From: Oscillatoriales cyanobacterium
GTDB lineage: Bacteria; Cyanobacteriota; Cyanobacteriia; Cyanobacteriales; Laspinemataceae
DNA length: 64,000 nucleotides
Assembly (NCBI GenBank): GCA_011390955.1
Contig: JAABRM010000002.1
Location: 186,001-250,000, forward strand
Direction: 5' to 3'
A program made the translations under genes and the position numbers. Positions 46,638 through 54,814 of the stretch are shown here, piece after piece. The notes beneath the pieces are model-generated. The model ran no database searches, had not been told where the DNA came from, and worked only from the letters and a program-made list of their open reading frames with translations. How positions within the stretch are numbered: the stretch's first letter is position 1; every line of letters starts with the position of its first letter.

Positions 46638-47837
46638 ATGAACCCCAAGCGGATTTTTATTACTGGTGCGAGTGGCTGTATCGGTCACTATATTACTCAA
46701 GCCCTGATTCACCATACGGAACACGAACTCTACCTGCTGGTCAGAAACCCGGATAAACTTCGAGTTGACCTCAAATATCGTCCGGGAATCGAACTGTTGC
46801 GGGGAGATATGCAACACATCGATCGATATGCCCCTCTGTTACAAACCATTAATGTGGCGGTATTAACCGCTACTGCTTGGGGAGGCGGAGATGTTTTTGA
46901 TGTGAATGTCCTGAAAACCATGCAGTTGATGCAATATCTGGATCCCGCATTCTGCGAACAGGCGATCTATTTTTCTACTGCGAGTATTCTCGATCGCCAA
47001 AACGAACCCCTCAAAGAAGCGAGACAATTGGGGACTGATTATATTAGAACTAAGTATGATTGTTACTCTCGATTATCTCGGTTAGCGATCGCCTCACGAA
47101 TTACCACCCTATTTCCCACCCTCGTATTTGGGGGTGAAGATACCGGAATTCCTTCCCATCTCACCACGGGATTACCCGATGTGCTGAAATGGATGAATCT
47201 AATTCGCTTCCTGAAAGCTGAGGGCAGTTTCCACTTTATCCATGCTGCCGATATTGCCCAAATTGTGCTGCATTTAATTGAAAAACCCCCGGTTCCCGCC
47301 CAACCTTTTGTATTAGGAAATCAGCCCGTCACCGTTAATCAAATTATCGCGGAAATTTGTGCATATTTAGAGAAAAAAATTTATTTTAGAATTCCCTTGT
47401 CTGATTGGTTAACCGATTTAATTATCAACTGGTTTAAGATTCAAATGAGCGCTTGGGATCGCTTTTGTTTAAACTATCGTCATTTCACTTATGAAAATGC
47501 GGTCAGTCCGGCTAGTTTCGGCTTAACCAATTATTGCGATAGCATTACAGATATCCTGAAGAAAACATTGTCTCCTGGGTCACAGGCTGATTCCTGGGAG
47601 AATGTAACCAAAAGAAATGCTGCCCTTGTGTCCGCAACTATCACTCCAGGGGGGGATACTGATGCACCAGATTCAGCCTTAGACTTAAATAATTTTGCGG
47701 ATTCAGAAGATAAAAAGGCTGAATTAGAGTTAAATCAATTTGCGGATTATCACTCCAATTATCAATCAGAAGAAAATGGGGCAAAACCGGAAAAAAACTA
47801 CCCGGTCGAAAATGAGCCAATTGATGAAAATAATTAA
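46638..47837 (+). CDS. NAD(P)-dependent epimerase/dehydratase-like (extended SDR) protein
   Basis: The 399-residue protein has the SDR nucleotide-binding motif RIFITGASGCIGHYI, the second-strand YLLVRNPDKLR, and a modified active-site region: YFSTASIL with YIRTKYDC, where the Tyr-x-x-x-Lys would lie. The domain ends near residue 300. The last 90 residues are an acidic, Asn/Ser/Glu-rich tail (NNFADSEDKKAELELNQF) that is unusual for the family and probably disordered. It is a sugar-nucleotide or sterol-type reductase by family; substrate unknown. petL is convergent, with a strong terminator between. Confidence 0.85.
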   Translation: MNPKRIFITGASGCIGHYITQALIHHTEHELYLLVRNPDKLRVDLKYRPGIELLRGDMQHIDRYAPLLQTINVAVLTATAWGGGDVFDVNVLKTMQLMQYLDPAFCEQAIYFSTASILDRQNEPLKEARQLGTDYIRTKYDCYSRLSRLAIASRITTLFPTLVFGGEDTGIPSHLTTGLPDVLKWMNLIRFLKAEGSFHFIHAADIAQIVLHLIEKPPVPAQPFVLGNQPVTVNQIIAEICAYLEKKIYFRIPLSDWLTDLIINWFKIQMSAWDRFCLNYRHFTYENAVSPASFGLTNYCDSITDILKKTLSPGSQADSWENVTKRNAALVSATITPGGDTDAPDSALDLNNFADSEDKKAELELNQFADYHSNYQSEENGAKPEKNYPVENEPIDENN

Positions 47838-47900
47838 CTAAACGCGAATTAAATAAACGCGCTTGTTTCGCCGAAAATGAGATCGGAAAATAATTAAATA

Positions 47901-47946
47901 AAAAAATAGAGATTTTCCGAGGGGATCGGCAAATCTCTATTTTTTG
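47901..47946. terminator. Bidirectional terminator between the epimerase gene and petL
   Basis: AAAAAATAGAGATTT pairs with AAATCTCTATTTTTT, extended by CCGA/TCGG in the loop. There is a T-run on either strand, so both convergent genes can use it. Confidence 0.85.
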
Positions 47947-47987
47947 TAATTTTTGGTGATGCGATCGCCTTAACCTTTTCGATCCGA

Positions 47988-48089
47988 TTAGATCAGTTTA
48001 ACGGCTCGCAAACCAAAGAACAGCACTAAAGCGGTGACGAAGGCACCACCCAAGAGAGTGAAGTAAGTAACGGCTCCAGCAGCAGTCAT
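47988..48089 (-). CDS. petL: Cytochrome b6f complex subunit PetL
   Basis: This 33-residue frame gives MTAAGAVTYFTLLGGAFVTA then LVLFFGLRAVKLI. One transmembrane helix followed by FGLRxxKxx is the PetL pattern. PetL is a small stabilising subunit of the b6f dimer. The gene is divergent from an aroB 5' fragment, and another copy of the same aroB 5' sequence is the real gene 4.5 kb away, so petL and aroB were probably direct neighbours before the insertion of the protease island. Confidence 0.85.
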   Translation of the reverse strand: MTAAGAVTYFTLLGGAFVTALVLFFGLRAVKLI

Positions 48090-48138
48090 TTATGTTTCTC
48101 CAATTAACAGCATGGTTCTTAATATTGAAACATACTGC

Positions 48139-48284
48139 GATACAATTAAGCCGATTAATGCTTGTTTCGAGGGTCTGAGTCATGGGGTCTGTCATTGATG
48201 TAGCGCTGCCGGAAAATTCCTATCAAATCGCGATCGGCCCTATGGGCATAGCTTCGCGTACCGGCCATCACACCTTGGACGAAC
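48139..48284 (+). repeat. Left copy of the 119-bp aroB 5' duplication, with a 27-bp insertion
   Basis: From GATACAATTAAGCCG to TTGGACGAAC this matches 52625-52743 with very few changes (for example CACC against CAGC near the end). After CGATCGGCC a 27-bp stretch CTATGGGCATAGCTTCGCG + TACCGGCC is added. Confidence 0.93.
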
Positions 48285-48295
48285 CAGTGGGTTAG
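48182..48295 (+). pseudogene. Truncated aroB 5' fragment
   Basis: The frame begins [19 protein letters not shown] like the real AroB at 52668, then has nine inserted residues (PMGIASRTG) from the 27-bp insertion, continues HHTLDEP and stops. Only the first 30 codons of aroB are left, so it cannot make enzyme. It keeps the aroB leader, so it may still be transcribed toward the protease gene at 48332, which lies on the other strand. Confidence 0.85.
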
Positions 48296-48331
48296 CGGTG
48301 ACTTGGAGACTTGATATAAGTGCTCATCAAG

Positions 48332-49615
48332 TTAATCTGACAATAGAGATTCAACTTCTCGCGCCAGTTCAGCCACAGTCTGCTCGACGGACTCAAAATC
48401 AGATCGGGACACTGTTTCTGTTTTGGACTCAGAGGCAAGGTTCATTATAGTGTCAAGACAGGAGTTGATGTCAATGACAAACTCACCTCGAGTAGCAGTT
48501 CTAGCCAACCGCCAAGTTCCATCCGCAAGGGGGTTCATACATCCATCATATCTGTCTACCAGGTTTTTAACCGCTTGGAAGGCAGGATCCCCAGGATCGA
48601 TAATCAGGTCATTGAATTTGTTCAACTCATTTCTTAAAGAATCTGCATTGGGGACATTTGCGACTATTTGGGCAAACTCAGACGGATTAACAGGGGGGCG
48701 TTTAAAGTGCTTACTTAATCGATAATGCTCTATTTTCTCTTGTTCACGGATAAAATCACTCACCTGAATTCCCCAACTGGTATCAATACAATTAGCGTGA
48801 GAGGAATCATACGTTCTCCCTCTTCCGTGAATGCCAATCATCTCGCCTTGTTCGTTAAACACCGGGCCTCCACTCATACCCGAGGCTGTTTCAGCGGTAT
48901 AACAAAGGCTATAATTGCCGTTTGGATCGGCTGGATTGAGAATTTGTTTGAGTTGTCCTTCGCTTAAAATCCGCACGCGATCGGCCTCTTGGTCATAGGG
49001 CCACCCTGATACAAAGACAAAATCCCCCTCTCCCAGACCACTAGAATCTCCAATGGGAACAATGGGATAATCTTTATTGCTTTCAAACTGGATTAAAGCA
49101 AGGTCATAGCCATCCACAACTTTTCGCTGCGAATCAAACTCGCCAAATCGAGTGATGATTTGGTCAGTTTCGTCTGGTCGATCGAGATTTGGATATGCTG
49201 GCTCATAGTTGTTAATCTGATGTAACTCACCATCATAGGTTCGAATCACGTAAGAACCTCGGAATGGAGCCACGTGCTGATTGGTCAAAACATAATAAGT
49301 CGATCCCCTTCGGGCTACCAACATACCAGAACCAGCGTTGATGAACTTTTGTCCTCGATCGAGTGCAGCACCAAAATTTTCTTGACTCAATTCATCTGGA
49401 ATGATAAAAACAGTGGTGGTTCGAGCAATATAATTAATTGTTTCCCAATTCCCATGAGCGGCAACTTGAAAACTTGTCACCGTTCCGATATCCCTAGAAT
49501 CAATTGGGCGGATTGTCCCATTGACTTCTACAGCAGTCATGGTCAGGTATAAAATTAAACCGACGATCGCGGGAATGAATAACTTTGTTAAATATCTGGG
49601 TATTTTGAGTAACAT
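48332..49615 (-). CDS. Exported trypsin-like serine protease with C-terminal SLH-like segment
   Basis: The 427-residue protein has an N-terminal membrane/signal segment (FIPAIVGLILYLTMTAVE) and an S1/S46-type chymotrypsin-fold protease domain: His114 in YVLTNQHVA, Asp171 in DGYDLALIQFE, Ser248 in ETASGMSGGPVFNEQGEMIG. C-terminal to it, residues 354-395 (YDGCMNPLADGTWR ... TRGEFVIDINSCLD) match the second half of an SLH motif, followed by an acidic coiled-coil-like end. It is the last gene of a five-gene operon. The SLH part could hold the protease on the cell wall. The triad is complete, so it is probably active. Confidence 0.85.
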   Translation of the reverse strand: MLLKIPRYLTKLFIPAIVGLILYLTMTAVEVNGTIRPIDSRDIGTVTSFQVAAHGNWETINYIARTTTVFIIPDELSQENFGAALDRGQKFINAGSGMLVARRGSTYYVLTNQHVAPFRGSYVIRTYDGELHQINNYEPAYPNLDRPDETDQIITRFGEFDSQRKVVDGYDLALIQFESNKDYPIVPIGDSSGLGEGDFVFVSGWPYDQEADRVRILSEGQLKQILNPADPNGNYSLCYTAETASGMSGGPVFNEQGEMIGIHGRGRTYDSSHANCIDTSWGIQVSDFIREQEKIEHYRLSKHFKRPPVNPSEFAQIVANVPNADSLRNELNKFNDLIIDPGDPAFQAVKNLVDRYDGCMNPLADGTWRLARTATRGEFVIDINSCLDTIMNLASESKTETVSRSDFESVEQTVAELAREVESLLSD

Positions 49616-49672
49616 TGTTTTAGGAAATGAAGCATAGATTTGGATTAGATTAAGCGAATTTTCACCAGAACG

Positions 49673-50101
49673 TTAGATTGGAGGGGAATCAATAAAGGGA
49701 GAATTTCGCAGTAAATTGACTTGTTCTTGCAGCGCATTAATGATATTTTTCAGGTTGGCCACTTCATCGTGAGTCACAGGATTGCTTTTAGCATCTAAGA
49801 TTGCTTCTTCTACTTGTTGCATACATAAATTTAAATTGGCCGCTAGTTCATAGCGAGTTAAAGCCCTGTTGCCTCGAAACGTGCCATCGGGATAAGGTAA
49901 AAAACAATTGTACTTACGACCCAAAGATTCTAAAGCTTGATAGTAGTAATCAGTCGGTTGAACATCTACTGGCCGTTGAAAATCAAATTCCGCTAAAGTC
50001 TGAATGGGAGTGATTAAAATTACCGAAAAGGCAATAATTACCCCTGTAATGATGCTAACCAAACTTAGTCTAAGCATCGATGGTGTAGATTTACGTTTCA
50101 T
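49673..50101 (-). CDS. Small exported SLH-domain protein (copy 1)
   Basis: The 142-residue protein has a signal/anchor (LSLVSIITGVIIAFSVILIT) and one SLH domain: VDVQPTDYYYQALESLGRKY, then PYPDGTFRGNRALTRYELAA and LNLCMQQVEEAI. A short coiled coil (VANLKNIINALQEQVNLLR) follows. This is the N-terminal part of cyanobacterial OprB-type porins without the barrel. SLH domains bind peptidoglycan-linked polymers, so it is likely a wall-bound adaptor. It lies 57 bases upstream of the protease gene and 40 bases downstream of copy 2. Confidence 0.85.
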   Translation of the reverse strand: MKRKSTPSMLRLSLVSIITGVIIAFSVILITPIQTLAEFDFQRPVDVQPTDYYYQALESLGRKYNCFLPYPDGTFRGNRALTRYELAANLNLCMQQVEEAILDAKSNPVTHDEVANLKNIINALQEQVNLLRNSPFIDSPPI

Positions 50102-50141
50102 GGCATTTGCTCAAACTATTAAAGATAGAAAAGATTTGAAT

Positions 50142-50609
50142 TTAAATCGAAAAATCATTTGAAGAAGAAGACTCTTTTAGTTCTCGGATAGATTTTTGGA
50201 GATTTTTGAGAGATTCTTGTAATTCAGCCCAGTCTGCGGCAGTTGCGGTCCGTGTGCGTGGTTTGATCTGGATGGTTTGCTCTATGCGCATGAGCATAGC
50301 GTTAAACCATTGGGCAAGTTCGCCTCGCCTCACTGCGCGATTTCCTCGAAAAGTCCCATCGGGATAAGCTACGGGTACGCCATAATTTGTCACCAGATAA
50401 TCTAGGGCTTGAAATGCCCAATCCGTGGGCATGACATCCCTCAATTCACTGGCTGATGATACCGAAGCTTGTTCAGTAGTAAAGATCGATGTATCGGCTT
50501 CTGTGGCTAAAATTTGTGGGGTAAAAATTGTCGCCGTTACAATCAGGATTAAACTCGTCCCCAGGGCAATAATCCCGAAAAATAAAATATTCCAGTGATA
50601 TTTGAACAT
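50142..50609 (-). CDS. Small exported SLH-domain protein (copy 2)
   Basis: The 155-residue protein has an N-terminal hydrophobic segment (ILFFGIIALGTSLILIVTAT), an SLH domain (LRDVMPTDWAFQALDYLVTN, then AYPDGTFRGNRAVRRGELAQ) and a helical tail with EELQ/LKNLQKSIRELKESSSS character. It is a distant paralog of copy 1. It differs from porin SLH domains in lacking the usual cysteine and in a double Arg (AVRRGE). Two single-SLH proteins in one operon suggest a hetero-oligomer or alternative anchors. Confidence 0.83.
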   Translation of the reverse strand: MFKYHWNILFFGIIALGTSLILIVTATIFTPQILATEADTSIFTTEQASVSSASELRDVMPTDWAFQALDYLVTNYGVPVAYPDGTFRGNRAVRRGELAQWFNAMLMRIEQTIQIKPRTRTATAADWAELQESLKNLQKSIRELKESSSSNDFSI

Positions 50610-50662
50610 AATTGATTCAGGGATCTAATATTGTCAGATAAAGTTAGTTAAATTTAGTAAAT

Positions 50663-51583
50663 TTAGATTTCCTCAGAACTCTGGTTCCGATATACGGGTT
50701 GTTCTGGGAAAGCCGGAAACGGTATTGACGAAGATTTCAGTCTTTGCTGAAAGGTAGAAATAGGAATTGCCCAACTAAACTGGGACATTTGCTCGTACAG
50801 TTCTGAAGATGGGAATGTACCATTGGTAAACTGAAAGGCCTCAATTCCTTGCAAGACAGCTTGGCCACGTCCGTGAATGCCAATTAATTCACCCTGCTGA
50901 TTAAAAACCGGTCCACCACTCATGCCGCCGCTAGTTTCGTTGGTATAAGCAAGCTGATATCCTCGGAGTAAACTGTGATGGGATAACACCATAGCCAAAT
51001 TCCCTTGAGTGAATCTAAAAGCTCTCCAGCCCCAATCGTCAGTGATATCTAAATTGTTGCCGTCTCTAGGTTGGTAGTTGGGAAACCCTGAAATATAAAT
51101 GGGGTCGCCAATAGAAATCTGTTCGAGATTTCCCAAGGTAGCGACAGAATAATGGTTCTGGCTTTCAAAGCGGATCAGTGCCAAATCGATTCCTGGAAAA
51201 TCAGGTAGGTTCTGACGCACCCCAAGATGAATTTTTCCATCTGCGGTTAGCACTTGATAGGTTTGCTCTGAACTGCTATTCGCAACATGATCGCAGGTTA
51301 AAACTGTATAGGTTTGTCCCTCGCGAGAAATGAGGACGCCAGAACCGGCGCCTGGGTTGGTCAAAATTCTGACGGTGACTTGTCTGGCAACTTGAACGAC
51401 TGACCTGGTTGTGGCTTCTTGAGAAAGGAAGGTGGAATTGTGAGAAAATACGGGTTGAGAGAATTCTTGAAGCAATTTTGCCAGATCGGGCACCGCCACA
51501 AAATTCAGGCATCCCGTGAGTAAAATTGTTCCCCAACTCATATTCCAAGAGTATAAACGTTGAATATGAAGTTTAGGAGTCAT
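50663..51583 (-). CDS. Exported trypsin-like serine protease
   Basis: The 306-residue protein has a hydrophobic N terminus (MSWGTILLTGCLNFVAV) and a chymotrypsin-fold domain: His99 in YTVLTCDHVANSS, Asp133 in FPGIDLALIRFE and Ser222 in ETSGGMSGGPVFNQQGELIG. The GIHGRG after the Ser block is shared with the 48332 protease, so they are related, but this one has no SLH segment. It is preceded by the COP23 gene (134 bases) and followed by SLH copy 2 (53 bases). All triad residues are present. Confidence 0.87.
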   Translation of the reverse strand: MTPKLHIQRLYSWNMSWGTILLTGCLNFVAVPDLAKLLQEFSQPVFSHNSTFLSQEATTRSVVQVARQVTVRILTNPGAGSGVLISREGQTYTVLTCDHVANSSSEQTYQVLTADGKIHLGVRQNLPDFPGIDLALIRFESQNHYSVATLGNLEQISIGDPIYISGFPNYQPRDGNNLDITDDWGWRAFRFTQGNLAMVLSHHSLLRGYQLAYTNETSGGMSGGPVFNQQGELIGIHGRGQAVLQGIEAFQFTNGTFPSSELYEQMSQFSWAIPISTFQQRLKSSSIPFPAFPEQPVYRNQSSEEI

Positions 51584-51717
51584 GGTGAAATGGAATGATT
51601 AGATGCTTTAGTCGGATTACCATGAGTCATCCCAAAACGATCGTCCGTTGGGGAACTCAAGAACTGATGAACCAATCAAGACCGAACAATCAAGATTAAA
51701 TCGAGATTAAATCTTGA

Positions 51718-52299
51718 TTAAATTATGTCGTCGTCATGCCCTTGTATTGGTTCTGTCTCGCCTTCCTCTAGCATTTCTTCAACCATCTGTCCAAACCGGA
51801 CAACGGTTCGAGGAATATTTTCTTGGCCAGGAGTTCCCTGTTGATAAGGATTAGCACGGCGATTGAGGAGGTTAGCGAGAAATTGACCAGGATCTCGCCC
51901 TGGAGAGATGGTTACTAAAAGGTTGTTGGAATTGCAACGAGATTGCTCATTATTCACCCAACAAATCACATCGTAACCGTTGACTACACCTGTGGTTAGG
52001 AGCACAGAACTAAATAGACCGCCAACTTCTGTCACCACGCTATTTAAACGAGATGTCACCTCGTCGCAACGTCGCTTGGGAGTCCAGCCACTTCCCTCGA
52101 AAGCAGCACTATTCCAAGTAATCAGGGGTTCGGTTTTTTTCCCCGACGCGCTGACGGCTATGGTTGCATAACCCCCTCCCGCTCCTATACATTGAAAGGT
52201 AGTTTTGTTCGCAACAGCAGGTTGACTGGTCAGGGCGATCGCAGCCGTCAAAGTTGCACTCGCGATCGATAAGGTTGGTACAATTTTTTTTATAGACAT
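51718..52299 (-). CDS. COP23-domain exported protein
   Basis: The 193-residue protein has a clear signal peptide (LSIASATLTAAIALTSQPAVA) and a COP23 domain: TTFQCIGAGGGYATIAVSAS, PLITWNSAAFEGSGWTPKRRCDEVTSRLNS, DVICWVNNEQSRCNSNNLLVTI and FLANLLNRRANP. COP23 was named for a circadian, membrane-located 23-kDa protein of Cyanothece; its activity is not known. Four cysteines could form two disulfides. A Glu-rich tail ends in GHDDDII. It is the first gene of the operon. Confidence 0.87.
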   Translation of the reverse strand: MSIKKIVPTLSIASATLTAAIALTSQPAVANKTTFQCIGAGGGYATIAVSASGKKTEPLITWNSAAFEGSGWTPKRRCDEVTSRLNSVVTEVGGLFSSVLLTTGVVNGYDVICWVNNEQSRCNSNNLLVTISPGRDPGQFLANLLNRRANPYQQGTPGQENIPRTVVRFGQMVEEMLEEGETEPIQGHDDDII

Positions 52300-52624
52300 A
52301 TGACTTCGCTCTAATTCTATAGGTAGATTTTTCCTTCGAGATTTTTTGATTGATTTAACAATTCGGATAGTTTTTGATCTATTGTGTCAGCCAGTGGAGT
52401 GAGGTTTTTGCTGCGGTTGCAACCATCGATCGGGAAATTGTCCGAACTATTCACGCACTTATATGTGTATTATAACCTAAATTTAAGTGTAAGTGCTGAC
52501 TCGAAATCAGGTTTTTAGCACCTCTGTTGGGGAATGTGCCAATAAATAGCCCAACCCCAGACCCCCGATGAAAGCGGGTACAGGCTCTAAGAATCAAAGT
52601 ATTTTTGATTTTGGCGAAGGTATT
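52300..52624. other. Promoter region of the protease operon
   Basis: The gap between the COP23 start and the right copy of the aroB duplication must hold the operon promoter. It contains a CCCCAGACCCCCGATGAAAGC fragment near 52550 and an AT-rich block. No gene or clear motif is visible. Confidence 0.45.
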
Positions 52625-52743
52625 GATACAATTAAGCCGATTAATGCTTGTTTCGAGGGTCTGAGTCATGGGGTCTGTCATTGATGTAGCGCTGCCGGAA
52701 AATTCCTATCAAATCGCGATTGGCCATCACAGCTTGGACGAAC
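52625..52743 (+). repeat. Right copy of the 119-bp aroB 5' duplication
   Basis: This is the aroB leader and first 25 codons, repeated at 48139-48284. Distance between the two starts is 4486 bases, equal to the protease island. Confidence 0.93.
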
Positions 52744-53795
52744 TGGGGGTCAAAATGCAGGGACTCTCCGATGTGGTGTTAGAGGGTTCTGGCGGTCAGA
52801 AATTAGGCAAAAAAGTGCTGCTGGTGTCTAATCCCGTGGTGTTTGACCATTACGGGGCAAGAGCGATCGCCGCTTTGGAGTCTGCCGGATTTGAAGTGTC
52901 TCGCTGCATTCTCCCGGACGGAGAAGAATATAAAACTCTGGCAACTATTCAAAAAATTTATGATACTGCCCTAGAAAATCGCCTGGAACGTTCCTCCACA
53001 ATGGTTGCCCTCGGTGGCGGAGTGATTGGCGACATGACTGGATTTGCCGCTGCCACTTGGTTACGGGGGATTAACTTTGTCCAAGTGCCCACCACCCTGT
53101 TGGCAATGGTGGATGCTTCCATTGGCGGCAAAACTGGGGTGAACCATCCTCAAGGCAAAAATCTGATTGGTGCTTTTTATCAACCGCGTTTAGTTTTAAT
53201 TGACCCTTTGGTGCTGCAAACCCTGCCGGTGCGGGAGTTTCGGGCGGGGATGGCGGAAGTGATTAAATATGGGGTGATTTGGGATGCGGAATTATTTGCC
53301 CGAATGGAAGCGGTAGAACGCCTCGACGAGTTGGGCTATTTGGGAGAAAGCTTGCTGCAAGATATTTTAGTCCGCTCTTGTCAAAGTAAAGCGGATGTGG
53401 TGGGCAAAGACGAGAAAGAAGCGGGACTGCGGGCAATTCTGAATTATGGTCACACTATCGGTCACGCGGTGGAAAGCTTAACCGGCTATACGGTGGTGAT
53501 TCACGGTGAAGCGGTGGGCATTGGGATGGTGGCAGCTAGTCGGTTAGCGGTGGCTTTGGGACTTTGGGATGAACTGTGCGATCGCCGTCAGTTGGCTTTG
53601 ATTGCGAAAACCCAACTCCCGACTAAACTGCCAGAGGGTTTGGCAATTGAGGCTATTTTAGATAGTCTGCTGATGGATAAGAAGGTGAAAGCAGGGAAAG
53701 TCCGGTTTGTTTTGCCGACAGCGATCGGGGCGGTGACGATTACGGATCGAGTGCCTGCGGATACGATTCGAGAAGTGTTGAGTACGATGTATTAG
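52668..53795 (+). CDS. aroB: 3-dehydroquinate synthase
   Basis: AroB converts DAHP to 3-dehydroquinate in the shikimate pathway, using NAD+ and a divalent metal. The 375-residue protein has the NAD-binding [19 protein letters not shown], the substrate loop [19 protein letters not shown] and the metal ligands in ...[11 protein letters not shown] (His/Glu region) and [12 protein letters not shown]. Length and start ([17 protein letters not shown]) are normal. Chorismate mutase AroH, a later step, is encoded 8 kb upstream. Its leader has been copied to the petL side. Confidence 0.97.
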   Translation: MGSVIDVALPENSYQIAIGHHSLDELGVKMQGLSDVVLEGSGGQKLGKKVLLVSNPVVFDHYGARAIAALESAGFEVSRCILPDGEEYKTLATIQKIYDTALENRLERSSTMVALGGGVIGDMTGFAAATWLRGINFVQVPTTLLAMVDASIGGKTGVNHPQGKNLIGAFYQPRLVLIDPLVLQTLPVREFRAGMAEVIKYGVIWDAELFARMEAVERLDELGYLGESLLQDILVRSCQSKADVVGKDEKEAGLRAILNYGHTIGHAVESLTGYTVVIHGEAVGIGMVAASRLAVALGLWDELCDRRQLALIAKTQLPTKLPEGLAIEAILDSLLMDKKVKAGKVRFVLPTAIGAVTITDRVPADTIREVLSTMY

Positions 53796-53811
53796 ACGAT
53801 CGCCAAATCGC

Positions 53812-53931
53812 AAAAGCCCCCCTTTTGAAGGGGGGTTGGGGGGATCGTCCGTTATTTTGCCAGAGGTCTACTCTCGAAACATTTTAAAAGCCCCCCTTTT
53901 GAAGGGGGGTTGGGGGGATCGTCCGTTATTT
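53812..53931. repeat. Two direct 46-bp repeats with CCCCCCTTTTGAAGGGGGG hairpins
   Basis: Units at 53812-53857 and 53886-53931 are identical over about 46 bases and each has an eight-pair C/G stem. They lie between convergent aroB and larE and may act as terminators. Related stems occur near 44745 and 46294. Confidence 0.85.
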
Positions 53932-53934
53932 AAT

Positions 53935-54753
53935 CTATCGATTGGCCAAAACTTCTGGAGATAAAACCTGGTTGAGTTTGCCACTACGATATCCTTCTAA
54001 ATCAAGGGTGACGTAAACAAAGCCAAATTCTTGAAAGGTTGACACCAGTTGGGGTAAATCGGTGGTTAAAATAAACGGTTTAATTTCTTCCGGGGGTAAT
54101 TCAATTTTGGCCGTATCTCCCACGGAACGAACCCGCAGATTTTTTAATCCTAACTGGCGTAAATAACGTTCGCCCCGACCGACTCGCTGCAATTTGGCCA
54201 AGGTGATTTCTTCTCCATAAGGAAAGCGGGAACTGAGGCAAGGTTGGGCGGGTTTATCCCACCACGGTAAACCCAATTCTTTGGCTATTTGGCGGACTTC
54301 TAATTTAGTAATGCCTACTTCGGCTAAAGGCGATCGCGCCCCTCTTTCTTTGGCGGCTTGAATGCCAGGACGATAATCTTGTAAATCATCCGCATTCACC
54401 CCATCCACCACATAAGGATAACCCCGTTCCAGGGCTAAGGGTTTTAAGGTATCATGCAGTTCACTTTTGCAAAAGTAGCAGCGATTTACTGGGTTAGAAG
54501 TGTAGTTAGGATTGGCCATTTCATTGGTGATAACTTCTTCATGGTTAATGCCAATATCCGCTGCTTGAATGCGGGCATCTTCTAAATCTTCGGGCAATAA
54601 TGAAGGCGAAATTGCCGTTACCGCTAAAGCGCGATCGCCCAGAACATCATAAGCAACTTTGGCCACCAAGGTACTATCAATTCCCCCGGAATAAGCAATT
54701 AAGGCTCGATCCATTTCCGCAAAGATATTCTTTAGTTGCTTCAGTTTTTCCAT
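53935..54753 (-). CDS. larE: ATP-dependent sacrificial sulfur transferase LarE
   Basis: The ATG at 54753 (MEKLKQLKNIFAEMDRALIA) gives 272 residues, normal for LarE; the longer frame starts at TTG 54795. The PP-loop is IAYSGGIDSTLVAK. CYFCKSELHDTL with its Cys pair and VVDGVNADDLQDYRPG match the family, and QPCLSSRFPYGEEIT contains the cysteine that gives up sulfur (or carries the cluster) in LarE. It makes the nickel-pincer nucleotide for lactate racemase, but no larB, larC or larA is in the window, so the target here may be different. Confidence 0.92.
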   Translation of the reverse strand: MEKLKQLKNIFAEMDRALIAYSGGIDSTLVAKVAYDVLGDRALAVTAISPSLLPEDLEDARIQAADIGINHEEVITNEMANPNYTSNPVNRCYFCKSELHDTLKPLALERGYPYVVDGVNADDLQDYRPGIQAAKERGARSPLAEVGITKLEVRQIAKELGLPWWDKPAQPCLSSRFPYGEEITLAKLQRVGRGERYLRQLGLKNLRVRSVGDTAKIELPPEEIKPFILTTDLPQLVSTFQEFGFVYVTLDLEGYRSGKLNQVLSPEVLANR

Positions 54754-54814
54754 GAGTTTAGAGTGCTGTGAAATAGAACAAAAATCAGGCGCCAACCTTG
54801 AACAGTCAACAAAT

